Shown piece after piece: positions 43,380-51,807 of a DNA stretch of 64,000 bases. The DNA is from Mucilaginibacter pineti (lineage in GTDB: Bacteria > Bacteroidota > Bacteroidia > Sphingobacteriales > Sphingobacteriaceae): the NCBI RefSeq assembly GCF_900101875.1, contig NZ_FNAI01000004.1, positions 1 through 64,000 on the forward strand. The letters run 5' to 3'. Position numbers and translations under genes: made by a program. Below the pieces are notes generated by a model. It had not been told where the DNA came from, made no database searches, and was given only the letters and a program-made list of their open reading frames with translations. Each line of letters starts with the position of its first letter. Position 1 is the stretch's first letter.

Positions 43380-44306
43380 TTGAAAAATAATATTCTTATC
43401 GTTGATGATATCCACTCCATATTTATGGAACAGGCCGAAGCCAAAGGCTATCATTGCGATTACCGCCCGCTCATTAAACCAGATGAGGCCATGCAAATCA
43501 TCAACAATTACCAGGGATTGGTTATCCGTTCGAAATTTAAGGTAGATAAACAAGTGCTGGATGCTGCAACAAACCTGCAGTTTGTGGCCCGCGCCGGCGC
43601 AGGCATGGATAATATTGACGAGGCCTACGCCGCCCAGAAAAACGTAACGCTTATTAATGCGCCCGAAGGTAATTCAGATGCGGTTGGCGAGCATGCCATT
43701 GGCTTGCTGCTATCGCTGATGAACAACCTAAATAAAGGTGATGCCGAAATACGCAATGGCAGCTGGCTGCGCGAAGCTAACCGTGGTTACGAACTTAAAG
43801 GCAAAACAGTAGGCATTATTGGTTACGGGCACATGGGCCACAGCTTTGCTCGCAAGCTATCGGGCTTTCAGGTTGATGTGATAGCGTACGACAAGTATAA
43901 AACCGGCTTTAGCGACCGCTATGCCCGCGAGGTAAGCATGGAAGATATTGTAAAGCACAGCGACGTACTGAGCCTGCACATCCCCCTTACACCCGAAACC
44001 AATGGCCTGGTTGATGATGAGTACCTGTTCCACTTTAAAAAGCCTATATTTTTAATAAATACCGCCCGTGGTAAGGCCGTTAAAACGCAGGCCGTGCTCA
44101 ACGCCATTAAGGCAGGTAAAATTTTAGGTGCCGGTTTAGATGTGCTGGAGGTTGAAAAATTCCCTGCCCTGGCCGATCAGCAATGGTTTGATGAACTGCG
44201 CCAAAGCGGCAAAGTGATCCTGAGCCCCCACGTAGCCGGCTGGACGTTTGATTCGTACCGCAAGCTGAGCGAGGTAATGGCGGAGAAGCTGGTGGAAGTG
44301 AGGTGA
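43380..44306 (+). CDS. D-isomer-specific 2-hydroxyacid dehydrogenase
   Basis: The gene uses a TTG start at 43380 (then KNNILIVDD). The 308-residue NAD-dependent enzyme has the Rossmann motif GKTVGIIGYGHMG, the substrate Arg segment INTARGKAV and the Glu/His catalytic region (GLDVLEVEK, LSPHVAGWT). It belongs to the phosphoglycerate-dehydrogenase-like group without a C-terminal ACT domain. Substrate (3-phosphoglycerate or another 2-hydroxyacid) is not certain. Confidence 0.88.
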   Translation: MKNNILIVDDIHSIFMEQAEAKGYHCDYRPLIKPDEAMQIINNYQGLVIRSKFKVDKQVLDAATNLQFVARAGAGMDNIDEAYAAQKNVTLINAPEGNSDAVGEHAIGLLLSLMNNLNKGDAEIRNGSWLREANRGYELKGKTVGIIGYGHMGHSFARKLSGFQVDVIAYDKYKTGFSDRYAREVSMEDIVKHSDVLSLHIPLTPETNGLVDDEYLFHFKKPIFLINTARGKAVKTQAVLNAIKAGKILGAGLDVLEVEKFPALADQQWFDELRQSGKVILSPHVAGWTFDSYRKLSEVMAEKLVEVR

Positions 44307-44340
44307 AAGGCAAAAGGTTAAAGGCGAAAGGTTAAAGGTT
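44304..44340. repeat. AAAGGYRAAAGG-type repeat including the stop codon
   Basis: TGAAAGGCAAAAGG, TTAAAGGCGAAAGG and TTAAAGG follow each other. The first unit contains the TGA stop of the dehydrogenase gene. Confidence 0.75.
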
Positions 44341-44380
44341 TTTGATTGATACAACAACCAACAAGCGCGATTTTGCAATA

Positions 44381-44450
44381 GGGATAGAAGCGGGTACCGG
44401 CCCGTGCGTAAGGCCTGCAGGCGTATGAGCGCATAGCCCGGGCCGGAGGC
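44381..44450. repeat. REP-like palindromic element
   Basis: CCGGCCCG (44397-44404) pairs with CGGGCCGG (44439-44446) around an inner GCCTGCAGGC palindrome. It is preceded by GGGATAGAAGCGGGTA and followed by AGGCATTGCC, a layout familiar from dispersed Sphingobacteriaceae repeats (recollection). Confidence 0.65.
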
Positions 44451-44490
44451 ATTGCCATTATTGATATTAAAACATTCCCAGCCAATCCCC

Positions 44491-44532
44491 CATTGATTCT
44501 ATTGATCAATCAAATCATTGAACAATCAAATC
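44491..44532. repeat. ATTGATCAATCAAATC-type repeat
   Basis: CATTGATTCTATTGATCAAT and CAAATCATTGAACAATCAAA are degenerate copies of one word that is self-complementary and can fold back. Confidence 0.6.
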
Positions 44533-44664
44533 TTTAATAGCAAGCGATCACCTCTCCATAAATTTCATTCACGATTAAATCCTCGCTATCATTTTACCAA
44601 GAAACAATCCTATCTTATTGAACTAATAACACTTTGCCAACTATAATTCACACAAACTTTCAAT

Positions 44665-44699
44665 CATCTGCACATCTGAAATCTGCACACCTGCACATC
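44665..44699. repeat. Single-arm GATGTGCAGATTTCA-type repeat
   Basis: CATCTGCACATCTGAAATCT and GCACACCTGCACATC match the right arm of the repeats near accB and ybaB. No complementary left arm is seen. Confidence 0.65.
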
Positions 44700-44706
44700 A
44701 AATAAA

Positions 44707-44739
44707 TTTGGATATTAAAACTTAAATCGCTTATCTTCG
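44707..44739 (+). promoter_or_regulatory. Possible greA promoter
   Basis: TTTG (44707-44710), 21 bases, TATCTTCG (44732-44739), one mismatch from TAnnTTTG. The start point would fall just before two terminator-like hairpins. Confidence 0.45.
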
Positions 44740-44752
44740 TTCAATACAAAAG

Positions 44753-44793
44753 CAAGACTATGTAGGCATGGCCCATATAGTCTTGTTTGTTTT
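44753..44793 (+). terminator. First terminator-like hairpin in the greA leader
   Basis: CAAGACTAT (44753-44761) pairs with ATAGTCTTG (44777-44785), followed by TTTGTTTTTA. Confidence 0.7.
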
Positions 44794-44804
44794 TATAGTC
44801 ATAG

Positions 44805-44839
44805 CGTCCTTCTTAACAAAAGGGAGGGCGGTTTTTTTT
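44805..44839 (+). terminator. Second terminator-like hairpin in the greA leader
   Basis: CGTCCTTC (44805-44812) pairs with GGAGGGCG (44823-44830, two G-T pairs), followed by eight T. It ends 40 bases before the greA start. Confidence 0.6.
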
Positions 44840-44878
44840 GGATAACCAATAAAATAAACAATAATTAATTTAAGTGTT

Positions 44879-45352
44879 ATGGCAGAGGTATCATACTTTA
44901 CCAAAGAGGGTTTAGAAAAACTAAAAGAGGAATTACAGCGGTTAAAAACAACCGGGCGCTCGGATATATCAAAAGCTATTGCCGAAGCCCGCGATAAGGG
45001 GGATCTTTCTGAAAACGCCGAGTACGACGCGGCAAAAGAAGCGCAGGGTTTGCACGAAGCCAAAATATCCCAGATGTCGGAAACGCTGGCAAATGCGCGA
45101 TTACTTGATGAATCAAAACTTGATATGTCGAAAGTTTTGGCGCTGTCTATTGTAAAAATAAAGAATTTAAAAAACGGCGCTACCATGAGCTACCAATTAG
45201 TAGCAGAAAGTGAAGCCGATATGAAAACGGGTAAAATATCTGTAGCATCGCCAATTGCAAAAGGCCTTTTGGGTAAAAAAGTGGGCGAAAAAACCGAGAT
45301 CACCGTACCAGCAGGTAAAATTGAATTTGAGATCCTGGAAATTAGCAGGTAG
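44879..45352 (+). CDS. greA: Transcription elongation factor GreA
   Basis: GreA rescues backtracked RNA polymerase by stimulating transcript cleavage. The 157-residue protein has the N-terminal coiled coil with the acidic tip (GDLSENAEYDAAKEAQ, where DLSENAEY is the signature) and the C-terminal FKBP-like domain. It may be autoregulated through its leader hairpins. Confidence 0.97.
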   Translation: MAEVSYFTKEGLEKLKEELQRLKTTGRSDISKAIAEARDKGDLSENAEYDAAKEAQGLHEAKISQMSETLANARLLDESKLDMSKVLALSIVKIKNLKNGATMSYQLVAESEADMKTGKISVASPIAKGLLGKKVGEKTEITVPAGKIEFEILEISR

Positions 45353-45354
45353 TT

Positions 45355-45380
45355 TTTTGATTTGAAGATTTGAAAATTTA
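45355..45380. repeat. GATTTGAAGATTTGAAAATT-type repeat after greA
   Basis: Two to three copies of GATTTGAA follow the greA stop within a few bases and fill the gap to the HIT gene. Confidence 0.55.
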
Positions 45381-45385
45381 TATAC

Positions 45386-45775
45386 ATGAGCATCTTTTCA
45401 AAAATAATAGCCGGCGAAATACCAGCGCATGTAGTAGCCGAGAGTAATGAATTTTTGGCTTTTTTAGATATTAGTCCGCTGGCCGAAGGGCATGTGCTGG
45501 TGATACCCAAAAAGGAAGTTGATTATATTTTTGATCTGGACGATGAAACGTACCTGGGCCTGCAGATCTTCGCCAAAATTGTGGCTACGGCTATAAAGAA
45601 AGCCATCCCTTGTAAAAAGGTTGGCGTAGCCGTAATTGGCCTTGAGGTACCACACGCCCATATCCACCTTATACCAATGAACCGGGTAGATGACCTCAAC
45701 TTTTCGCGCCCAAAACTAAGCCCAACGCCTGAGGAACTAAGCGCTACTAAGGATAAGATAAAGGCGGCGTTTTAG
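45386..45775 (+). CDS. HIT family nucleotide-binding protein
   Basis: This 129-residue HINT-like protein begins SIFSKIIAGEIPAHVVAES and has the histidine triad VPHAHIHLIP. HIT proteins hydrolyse nucleoside phosphoramidates such as AMP-lysine. It lies 33 bases after greA, probably cotranscribed, an order common in Bacteroidota. Confidence 0.95.
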   Translation: MSIFSKIIAGEIPAHVVAESNEFLAFLDISPLAEGHVLVIPKKEVDYIFDLDDETYLGLQIFAKIVATAIKKAIPCKKVGVAVIGLEVPHAHIHLIPMNRVDDLNFSRPKLSPTPEELSATKDKIKAAF

Positions 45776-46327
45776 ATGAAAATCCACCGGTTTGACATTG
45801 GTACCTATAGTGTAGAGATCGATTGTGCCCCTCCCCCATACAACCCGAAATCAACAGGTAACGCGAATGTTTATAACGCTCTTTATTTTGTTGAATCCGA
45901 ATACAGACATCCATCTGTTTACCAAATAAGTACGTTCCTTTCTGATAACCTTTTAAAAAGGATTCTCATTGGCGCAATGGGCGGTGCTACAACTGTACAT
46001 GAAAATTCGTTTATTACAGAAAAAGACAGGCTTGTCATTTGCTGTTCAGACACCATATTCTGCTTACAAACTCCCGATCTGTCGTTACTTTGGAAAACAA
46101 AAGCCGATGATGTCACTTGCTTTCAGATCTTTAAATATCAATCAGACTACATCATTCATGGTGAAGTAGAAATAAGTCGTTTAAGCCATAACGGAGATAT
46201 TTTATGGCATCAGGGAGGTGCCGATATTTTTACAGAGGAATTTAAGATTACAGATAACTATATCTACGCTACCGATTTTGGGTACAGGAAGTATATGTTT
46301 GATTTCGACGGTAACAATATTTCATAG
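45776..46327 (+). CDS. Hypothetical protein with beta-propeller-like strands
   Basis: The ATG follows the HIT stop codon directly. The 183-residue product has no signal peptide and contains alternating beta strands with LVICCSDTIFCLQTPDLSLLW and GDILWHQGGADIF (landmarks DLSLLWKTKADD and GDILWHQGG), as in single blades of PQQ/WD-like propellers. I recognise no family. It is probably the third gene of greA-HIT-orf. Confidence 0.65.
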   Translation: MKIHRFDIGTYSVEIDCAPPPYNPKSTGNANVYNALYFVESEYRHPSVYQISTFLSDNLLKRILIGAMGGATTVHENSFITEKDRLVICCSDTIFCLQTPDLSLLWKTKADDVTCFQIFKYQSDYIIHGEVEISRLSHNGDILWHQGGADIFTEEFKITDNYIYATDFGYRKYMFDFDGNNIS

Positions 46328-46352
46328 CTACTATTTGCTGCACATCCAAAAA

Positions 46353-46931
46353 TCACACTATCCGCTTCGCGTTATCCTTAACAAAGGTATCCCAGCCCGA
46401 ATATGATTTTTTGCTGCCGCCAGATTTGGTGCCGGTAGTAATACGCTGGAATGAATGACAAACGGCGACTGCCAGTCCGTCGGTGGCATCCAGAAAATCG
46501 GGAGTTTCTGTAAACTTAAGCAGGGTTTGCAGCATGGCGGCAACCTGCTCTTTGGTGGCATTACCGTTGCCGGTTATGGATTGCTTTATTTTACGCGGCG
46601 CATATTCGGTGATAGCTACGTTGCGCGATAGCGCTGCAGCCATTGCCACACCCTGCGCCCTGCCAAGCTTTAACATTACCTGGATGTTTTTACCATAAAA
46701 GGGAGCCTCGATGGCCAGGCAATCCGGGTGATAGTTATCAATAAGGGCTACCGTTTTTTCAAAAATGCGTTGCAGTTTCAGCATGTGGTCGTCAAGCTTT
46801 TCCATCTTTACTACGCCCAGGGCAATTAGTTCAATCTTGGGACCAGTTTCCTTCACGAGGCCATAACCCATAACGGCTGTACCAGGGTCGATGCCTAAAA
46901 TTATACGTTCTTTGGTGTTTGCTTGCTGCAC
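46353..46931 (-). CDS. ruvC: Crossover junction endodeoxyribonuclease RuvC
   Basis: RuvC cuts Holliday junctions resolved with RuvAB. The RNase-H fold shows the four acidic catalytic sites: ILGIDPGTAVMGYG, CLAIEAPFYGKN and FLDATDGLAVAVCH. The protein has 192 residues, with a basic C-terminal tail. Confidence 0.97.
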   Translation of the reverse strand: MQQANTKERIILGIDPGTAVMGYGLVKETGPKIELIALGVVKMEKLDDHMLKLQRIFEKTVALIDNYHPDCLAIEAPFYGKNIQVMLKLGRAQGVAMAAALSRNVAITEYAPRKIKQSITGNGNATKEQVAAMLQTLLKFTETPDFLDATDGLAVAVCHSFQRITTGTKSGGSKKSYSGWDTFVKDNAKRIV

Positions 46932-47011
46932 AGGGTAAAGTTAATTATATCGGGGCTAAAAGCAGAAGGTGTAAAGCCGAAAGCTCATTTTAATACTCAA
47001 CTGAGTGAACA

Positions 47012-47650
47012 TTAACGCAAACCATTTTGCAAAATGGCGACATATTGCTCCCGGCTTATCATCCGTGCGCCCATGGATTTCAGGTGATCGGTATGTACCT
47101 GGCAATCTATCAATTCAAACTTATTAGTTTGGCACAAATAAATAAGCGCAGTTTTTGAAGCATTACTTAAGCGGCTAAACATGCTTTCGCCGCAAAATAC
47201 GGCACCTGCCTGTATGCCGTATAGGCCGCCCACCAGTTGGTCGTTTTCCCATACCTCGATGGAATGGGCGCAACCTTCATTATGTAACTTAATATACGCC
47301 TCCTGCATATCATCGGTTATCCAGGTGCCGTCCTGCCCTTCGCGCGGAGCTGTGGAGCAGGCCTTTATAACATCGGCAAAGCAGGTATCAACGGTAACCC
47401 TGAACCTGCCCGACCGTAATACTTGCCGCATTGACTTGGAAATTTTCAGCTCCTGCGGATACAGCACAAACCTTTCATGCGGCGAATACCACAATATGGG
47501 CGAATCATCACTGTACCACGGAAAAATGCCGTTTTGATAGGCCAACAGCAGGCGATTGGTGGACAGATCGCCACCTACAGCCAAAAGCCCGTCTGGCTCT
47601 GCCAGATCGGGCTCGGGAAATAGTAAACGTTCATCAAGCCTGAATATCAT
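47012..47650 (-). CDS. aat: Leucyl/phenylalanyl-tRNA-protein transferase
   Basis: Aat adds Leu or Phe to N-terminal Lys/Arg, feeding the N-end-rule pathway. I chose MIFRLDERLLFPEPDLAEPD at 47650; an in-frame ATG at 47659 is close by. GLLAVGGDLSTNRLLLAYQNGIFPWY, WYSPHERFVL and LVGGLYGIQAG, FCGESMFSR are family landmarks. The 212-residue length is normal. Confidence 0.96.
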   Translation of the reverse strand: MIFRLDERLLFPEPDLAEPDGLLAVGGDLSTNRLLLAYQNGIFPWYSDDSPILWYSPHERFVLYPQELKISKSMRQVLRSGRFRVTVDTCFADVIKACSTAPREGQDGTWITDDMQEAYIKLHNEGCAHSIEVWENDQLVGGLYGIQAGAVFCGESMFSRLSNASKTALIYLCQTNKFELIDCQVHTDHLKSMGARMISREQYVAILQNGLR

Positions 47651-47661
47651 CAGGCACAAAT

Positions 47662-49598
47662 TTACGCTTTGCGGCGGATCACCAGTTTTTTATTTTGCGC
47701 TTTAGCAACAGCATCCATATAAACCTGCATTTCGGTGTATTTGGCCGCCGGGATAACCTGGTTGGTAAGGTTAAACTTAGCAGTGCTTACTACCTGGTTT
47801 TTGCCAGCATCATAAGCATACTTAACATCATAAGTACCATACGTGAATTTAAGCGACTGGCTGGTAGGCAAAGTTTCTACCTCGAAACCTGCAGGCAGAT
47901 CAATTGTGGTAATACATGTTTTTAGCATAGGTGTACCAAAATAGTAATCGCTCTTTCTTTTTTCCAGTACAGGCACGGTTACCTGCCACAGGTCAAACAC
48001 TTTTGGTTTATAAAATTGTTTATCACCCGTGGCGATATCACAAAACTTATCATACTCCAGGTCAATATCAACCTCCTTTACGCCATCTTTATCAGTAGTA
48101 GGCGTAAAGTTAAATACCGATGGCTGCTTAATACCCAGCATTTGCATGAGGTATTGTTTTTGCTCATCGTTTTTTAACGCGGCCATACCAATATAGTCGT
48201 CCCTGTAATCACCAGTGCTTAAAATTTTCAGCTGCGCTTTGGCGCCGCCGTCGGCATCCAATTTAATAGTTACAACGGTGTTAAGCTGGTTATCTACATC
48301 GGTACTTTTGGGGGTGTTAACCAATTTGCCCCCGTCTTCGGTAATTAATAGCGCGTTCCTGTTTTCGGTGAACTTGCCTAATTTTCCAAATTGCTGAGTG
48401 CTGCTGGTACATTCAAGCCAGGTGGTATCGCCCTTAAAAGGGATACAAACAATGATATGGTTCGACAGGTCATTAGGAAAAGCAGCATCATAAGGCTCTT
48501 CATTTGAACCAGCCCTTACCTTTGCATAATAGGCAGGGATGTTTACGGCTTTCAGCATAGCACACATATAGTTTGCCAGTGCCTTACAATCGCCATATTT
48601 TTTTTCGTCCACAAAAGCAGCCGGGAAAGGTTTTAAACCACCTATTCCCAATTGTATGCTTACGTAACGCATATTTTGCTGCAGGTAATTGTATAAATAT
48701 TTGGCCTTTTCTTTATCTGTTTTTATATCGGCGGTCATTTTTTGTAGTTCCTCAACACGCTTAGGGCTCAGGTTACATACATCGGCATTTAAACCTTGCT
48801 GCCATTTTCCATAATTTTGCCACGTGCTGATGTTCCCCGGGATGCCATAAAATTCAAAGTTATTGGCAGCGAAATAAATCCTGGGCAATACCCGCCATGA
48901 TTCGGCGCCATCTTCCAGCTTAAATGCTTTTAAATTTGTCACCTTCCATAAATAACTGTCTGTTTTATCAACAGTTGTTTTTTGTGGTTTTGCCGATGTA
49001 TTTTTATTAACATACCTGAAACCAGCATCACTGGCAATTGAAATATGATAGTAAGTATTTTGAACAGCTTGCTCTGACTCCTGGATATCCCACGAACCAA
49101 GGTCAATTAAGCTTTTAAGATCCTCCTCAACTATAAATTCAACTGTAGTTGGGTAGGTAACAACGGTATGCTCAATGGCTAATATCCTGTCATCGGTAAC
49201 TATCGATTCATTGTCGACCGCAGCACGGTCATACATATCGCTTTTGTGGTATTTTTTTGTAAGGGTACCATCAGCACTGTAAACGCGCATTTCGAATGAG
49301 CCCACCGAGTTAAACTTTTTGTTATAGTGAAGGATCATCCGCGCGGCATCATTACCTTTTTCATTTAAAATAGTGATGATGGCATGGTTTTGAACAAGGC
49401 TTTCCCGGGCCCTTTAATCTCGTAATCTTCCATATTGTACCGCACCACTGAGTTTGCCTCTTCCTTTAACGAATCGGGTATAGTTGATGCTATGTACAGG
49501 TCCTTGGGGATGTTTTTATCCTGGCTAAAGCCCTGGGTAAAAAACAGGCATAAGGCCGCCAGTGTAAACAGCGGCCTTTTAAAATATTGGGTTGACAT
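47662..49598 (-). pseudogene. DUF3857/transglutaminase-like protein, interrupted by a frameshift
   Basis: Two reading frames make up one gene. Codons from 49598 (signal peptide MSTQYFKRPLFTLAALCLFF, ending GFSQ) run in one frame to about 49385 (GPGKALFKT). The continuation AIITILNEKGNDAARMILHY is in the next frame and runs to 47662. A single missing C in the AAAACC-CAT context at 49383-49389 explains the shift. The downstream part has DUF3857, the transglutaminase core with Cys in KKYGDCKALANYM, and DUF3858. It is either a recent pseudogene or a sequencing error. It lies 6 bases after a paralogous gene. Confidence 0.8.
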
Positions 49599-49604
49599 TA
49601 TTTA

Positions 49605-51536
49605 TCAGGATTTTTTTAATACTATCTGTTCGTTAAGCATCTCGTACATCTTTTTACAAAACTCGCGGAACTCGGGGTAATTTTCCTTGAAGTACATGGA
49701 TTGTTTATGGTCTACATTTAACCTAACCATTATCTGCCCTTCATCGGCGGCAACAAAACGTTTAAAGGTTATGCTTTTATCGGGGATAGCCATATTTATG
49801 CTTTTGGGCAAAGCCTCAACTTTATAACCGGCAGGTATTTTAAAAATACCCGTGATTGAATAATTATCGCGGTAGCCAAAATCAATATCGGTACTGCGGT
49901 CTTCACTCAAAAATGGGTTCTTTTTAAGATCGGTAAACAGGTTGGAGTTAAAGTAAATGTAGTTATCGTCGCCCCCGGTAAGGTCGAGGTTAAAATCGAA
50001 TTTTTGCCTTAATGGTAAGGTATCTACATCCATACCTTCAAACTTAATTGATGATATTTTCATGCTGTTGTTATCATCACGCATGTAATCGATATATTTT
50101 TTTTCACCGTCGATTTTATACTTACTTACCAAATAGGTCCGGTTGTAGCTAAAGCTGCTGATATCTGCCGTACCGCTCATTTTACCTTCGGGCTTTATTT
50201 CGGCGCTTATTAATACCACCTGCCTTACCGGTTTTAATTCCTGTAAAAACTCAAGCTTATAGCTATCGGTTGTCTTATCCATGCTTAAACCAAACGAGTT
50301 TAAATATTTACTTGGGGTTTGTGTGTAGCAATTGTATTTATCGGTAGCATCAAGCACGTAATTTTTAGCGCTATCAACCGGGATATAAACCACCATGCTA
50401 TTAAACTGATTTATCGATGGATAAACAGGGTTTATACGGCCATTTTTGCGCGTGCTTACCATCATTGGATGTGCTTTTACCCCTGCTTTGGTAAGCAAGT
50501 GGTATAACACCATATTTATCTCCGCCGAGTTACCCGTCTTCTTTTCCCATGCTTTTGGCATCCCGTCATAACTGCTAATTTTATACAGGTCGTTCCACTT
50601 CATGGTATTTTTTACTTCACCAAAAATGTAGGCAATTTTCTCATCGTCGGTTTTCATGGCTTTGGCTTTGGTAATGATAACCTCTTCGCCAGCAAGTTTG
50701 CGGTTAAGCTGGCCGCCAAAATCTTCGCTGTCCATCATATTCACCCCAACTTTTCCCCATGAATCCTGAAAATTCGGAGAGAAATATCCCGGGATCCTGA
50801 TGCTTAATAACTGAAATAATATGCGCTCAGAATTATCGTTTCTCGAATCCATATAAGGCTCGTCCTTCAATGACGGGATATTGGCCAGGGCTCTTGTAAG
50901 TGTATTGGATGATGATGTTTTATTGGTTACATACGGCGAATGCACATTTGCCAGCTCTTTATAGGTTAATATATCGGGCGTGTTTGTACTCAATTCGCTG
51001 TAACGGGTTGGCAGATCGCCCTGGAAATACCAGTCCGGAAAATCCCAAACGTTGTTGACCGTAAGGCGGTATTTATATTCAATGATACATCCCGGCTTTA
51101 CATTCGGGAACGAGAATACGAGGGCCGATCGGGTTTTGTCAACCACTTCGGTAAAAATTTGTTTTTTATCTACCTTAATAATTTCAACAGCACCATTGGT
51201 TAAGTTAATGGTTTGCGCCTGCAGACCGGTTATATATTCGCCATGATCATAGCTATAATATTCAATGCGGATGTTGGCTTCATCTTTACCATGATCGTTA
51301 AATATTTTAATGCGTTTATGTCTTTCTGTAACGATATTGTACTGCTGATCGAAGTACACACTGGCTTTATCAAAAAGTACTTCGGCGTTGGCATCTTTTT
51401 CAAAATCGCATGATTTCATTTCAAGATCGGCATTGTCAACCTTGCCAAATGCCATGGCAACAGGGATAGCAGGTGTTTGGGCGTTTGCAGTTAACGCCAT
51501 AGAGCCCCATATTATCAGGGCAAAAAATTTGTTCAT
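49605..51536 (-). CDS. DUF3857/DUF3858 transglutaminase-like protein lacking the catalytic Cys
   Basis: This secreted 643-residue protein (signal ending ALTANAQ) has an N-terminal DUF3857 beta domain (residues about 40-220), a transglutaminase-like core and a C-terminal DUF3858 domain. At the place where the paralogue downstream reads YGDCKAL, this protein reads TGNSAEIN, so the nucleophile is Ser or absent. It is probably a non-enzymatic structural or binding protein. It is the first gene of the pair. Confidence 0.85.
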   Translation of the reverse strand: MNKFFALIIWGSMALTANAQTPAIPVAMAFGKVDNADLEMKSCDFEKDANAEVLFDKASVYFDQQYNIVTERHKRIKIFNDHGKDEANIRIEYYSYDHGEYITGLQAQTINLTNGAVEIIKVDKKQIFTEVVDKTRSALVFSFPNVKPGCIIEYKYRLTVNNVWDFPDWYFQGDLPTRYSELSTNTPDILTYKELANVHSPYVTNKTSSSNTLTRALANIPSLKDEPYMDSRNDNSERILFQLLSIRIPGYFSPNFQDSWGKVGVNMMDSEDFGGQLNRKLAGEEVIITKAKAMKTDDEKIAYIFGEVKNTMKWNDLYKISSYDGMPKAWEKKTGNSAEINMVLYHLLTKAGVKAHPMMVSTRKNGRINPVYPSINQFNSMVVYIPVDSAKNYVLDATDKYNCYTQTPSKYLNSFGLSMDKTTDSYKLEFLQELKPVRQVVLISAEIKPEGKMSGTADISSFSYNRTYLVSKYKIDGEKKYIDYMRDDNNSMKISSIKFEGMDVDTLPLRQKFDFNLDLTGGDDNYIYFNSNLFTDLKKNPFLSEDRSTDIDFGYRDNYSITGIFKIPAGYKVEALPKSINMAIPDKSITFKRFVAADEGQIMVRLNVDHKQSMYFKENYPEFREFCKKMYEMLNEQIVLKKS

Positions 51537-51807
51537 TGTGATAAGGATTTAATCAGGACGAATATAATAATATGTGAATGGTTTAATAATAAATAATTAA
51601 AACAATTTGGCAAACTAATTGTAAAGCCTGCCGGGTATGTTTTTATTATCAAGATGCACAGAGCTGCATATTTCCATACGCTGTAACAAATAAAATGAGA
51701 ATTTTAATTTATACCTTGCTTACTGTTATTTTGGCACTTATAAATTGTAAAAGCCTGTTATTATGTGCCATTTACAAACTGGCACTTTGATTGTTATACT
51801 ATAGTTA

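Larger units (their letters stand above)
44307..44878. other. Repeat-filled gap upstream of greA
   Basis: No gene is seen. The gap contains, in order, an AAAGG repeat, a REP-like palindromic element, an ATTGATCAATCAAATC repeat, a GATGTGCAGATTTCA repeat, a promoter and two terminator-like hairpins before greA. Confidence 0.7.

Noticed and set aside
44318..44509. Minus-strand ORF in the greA upstream gap
   Set aside because: It lies over repeat elements and has no similarity or start context.
46957..46988. AAAGC/AAAGG-type repeat between ruvC and aat
   Set aside because: Only weak similarity to the other families and about 25 bases from the stop; not enough to call.
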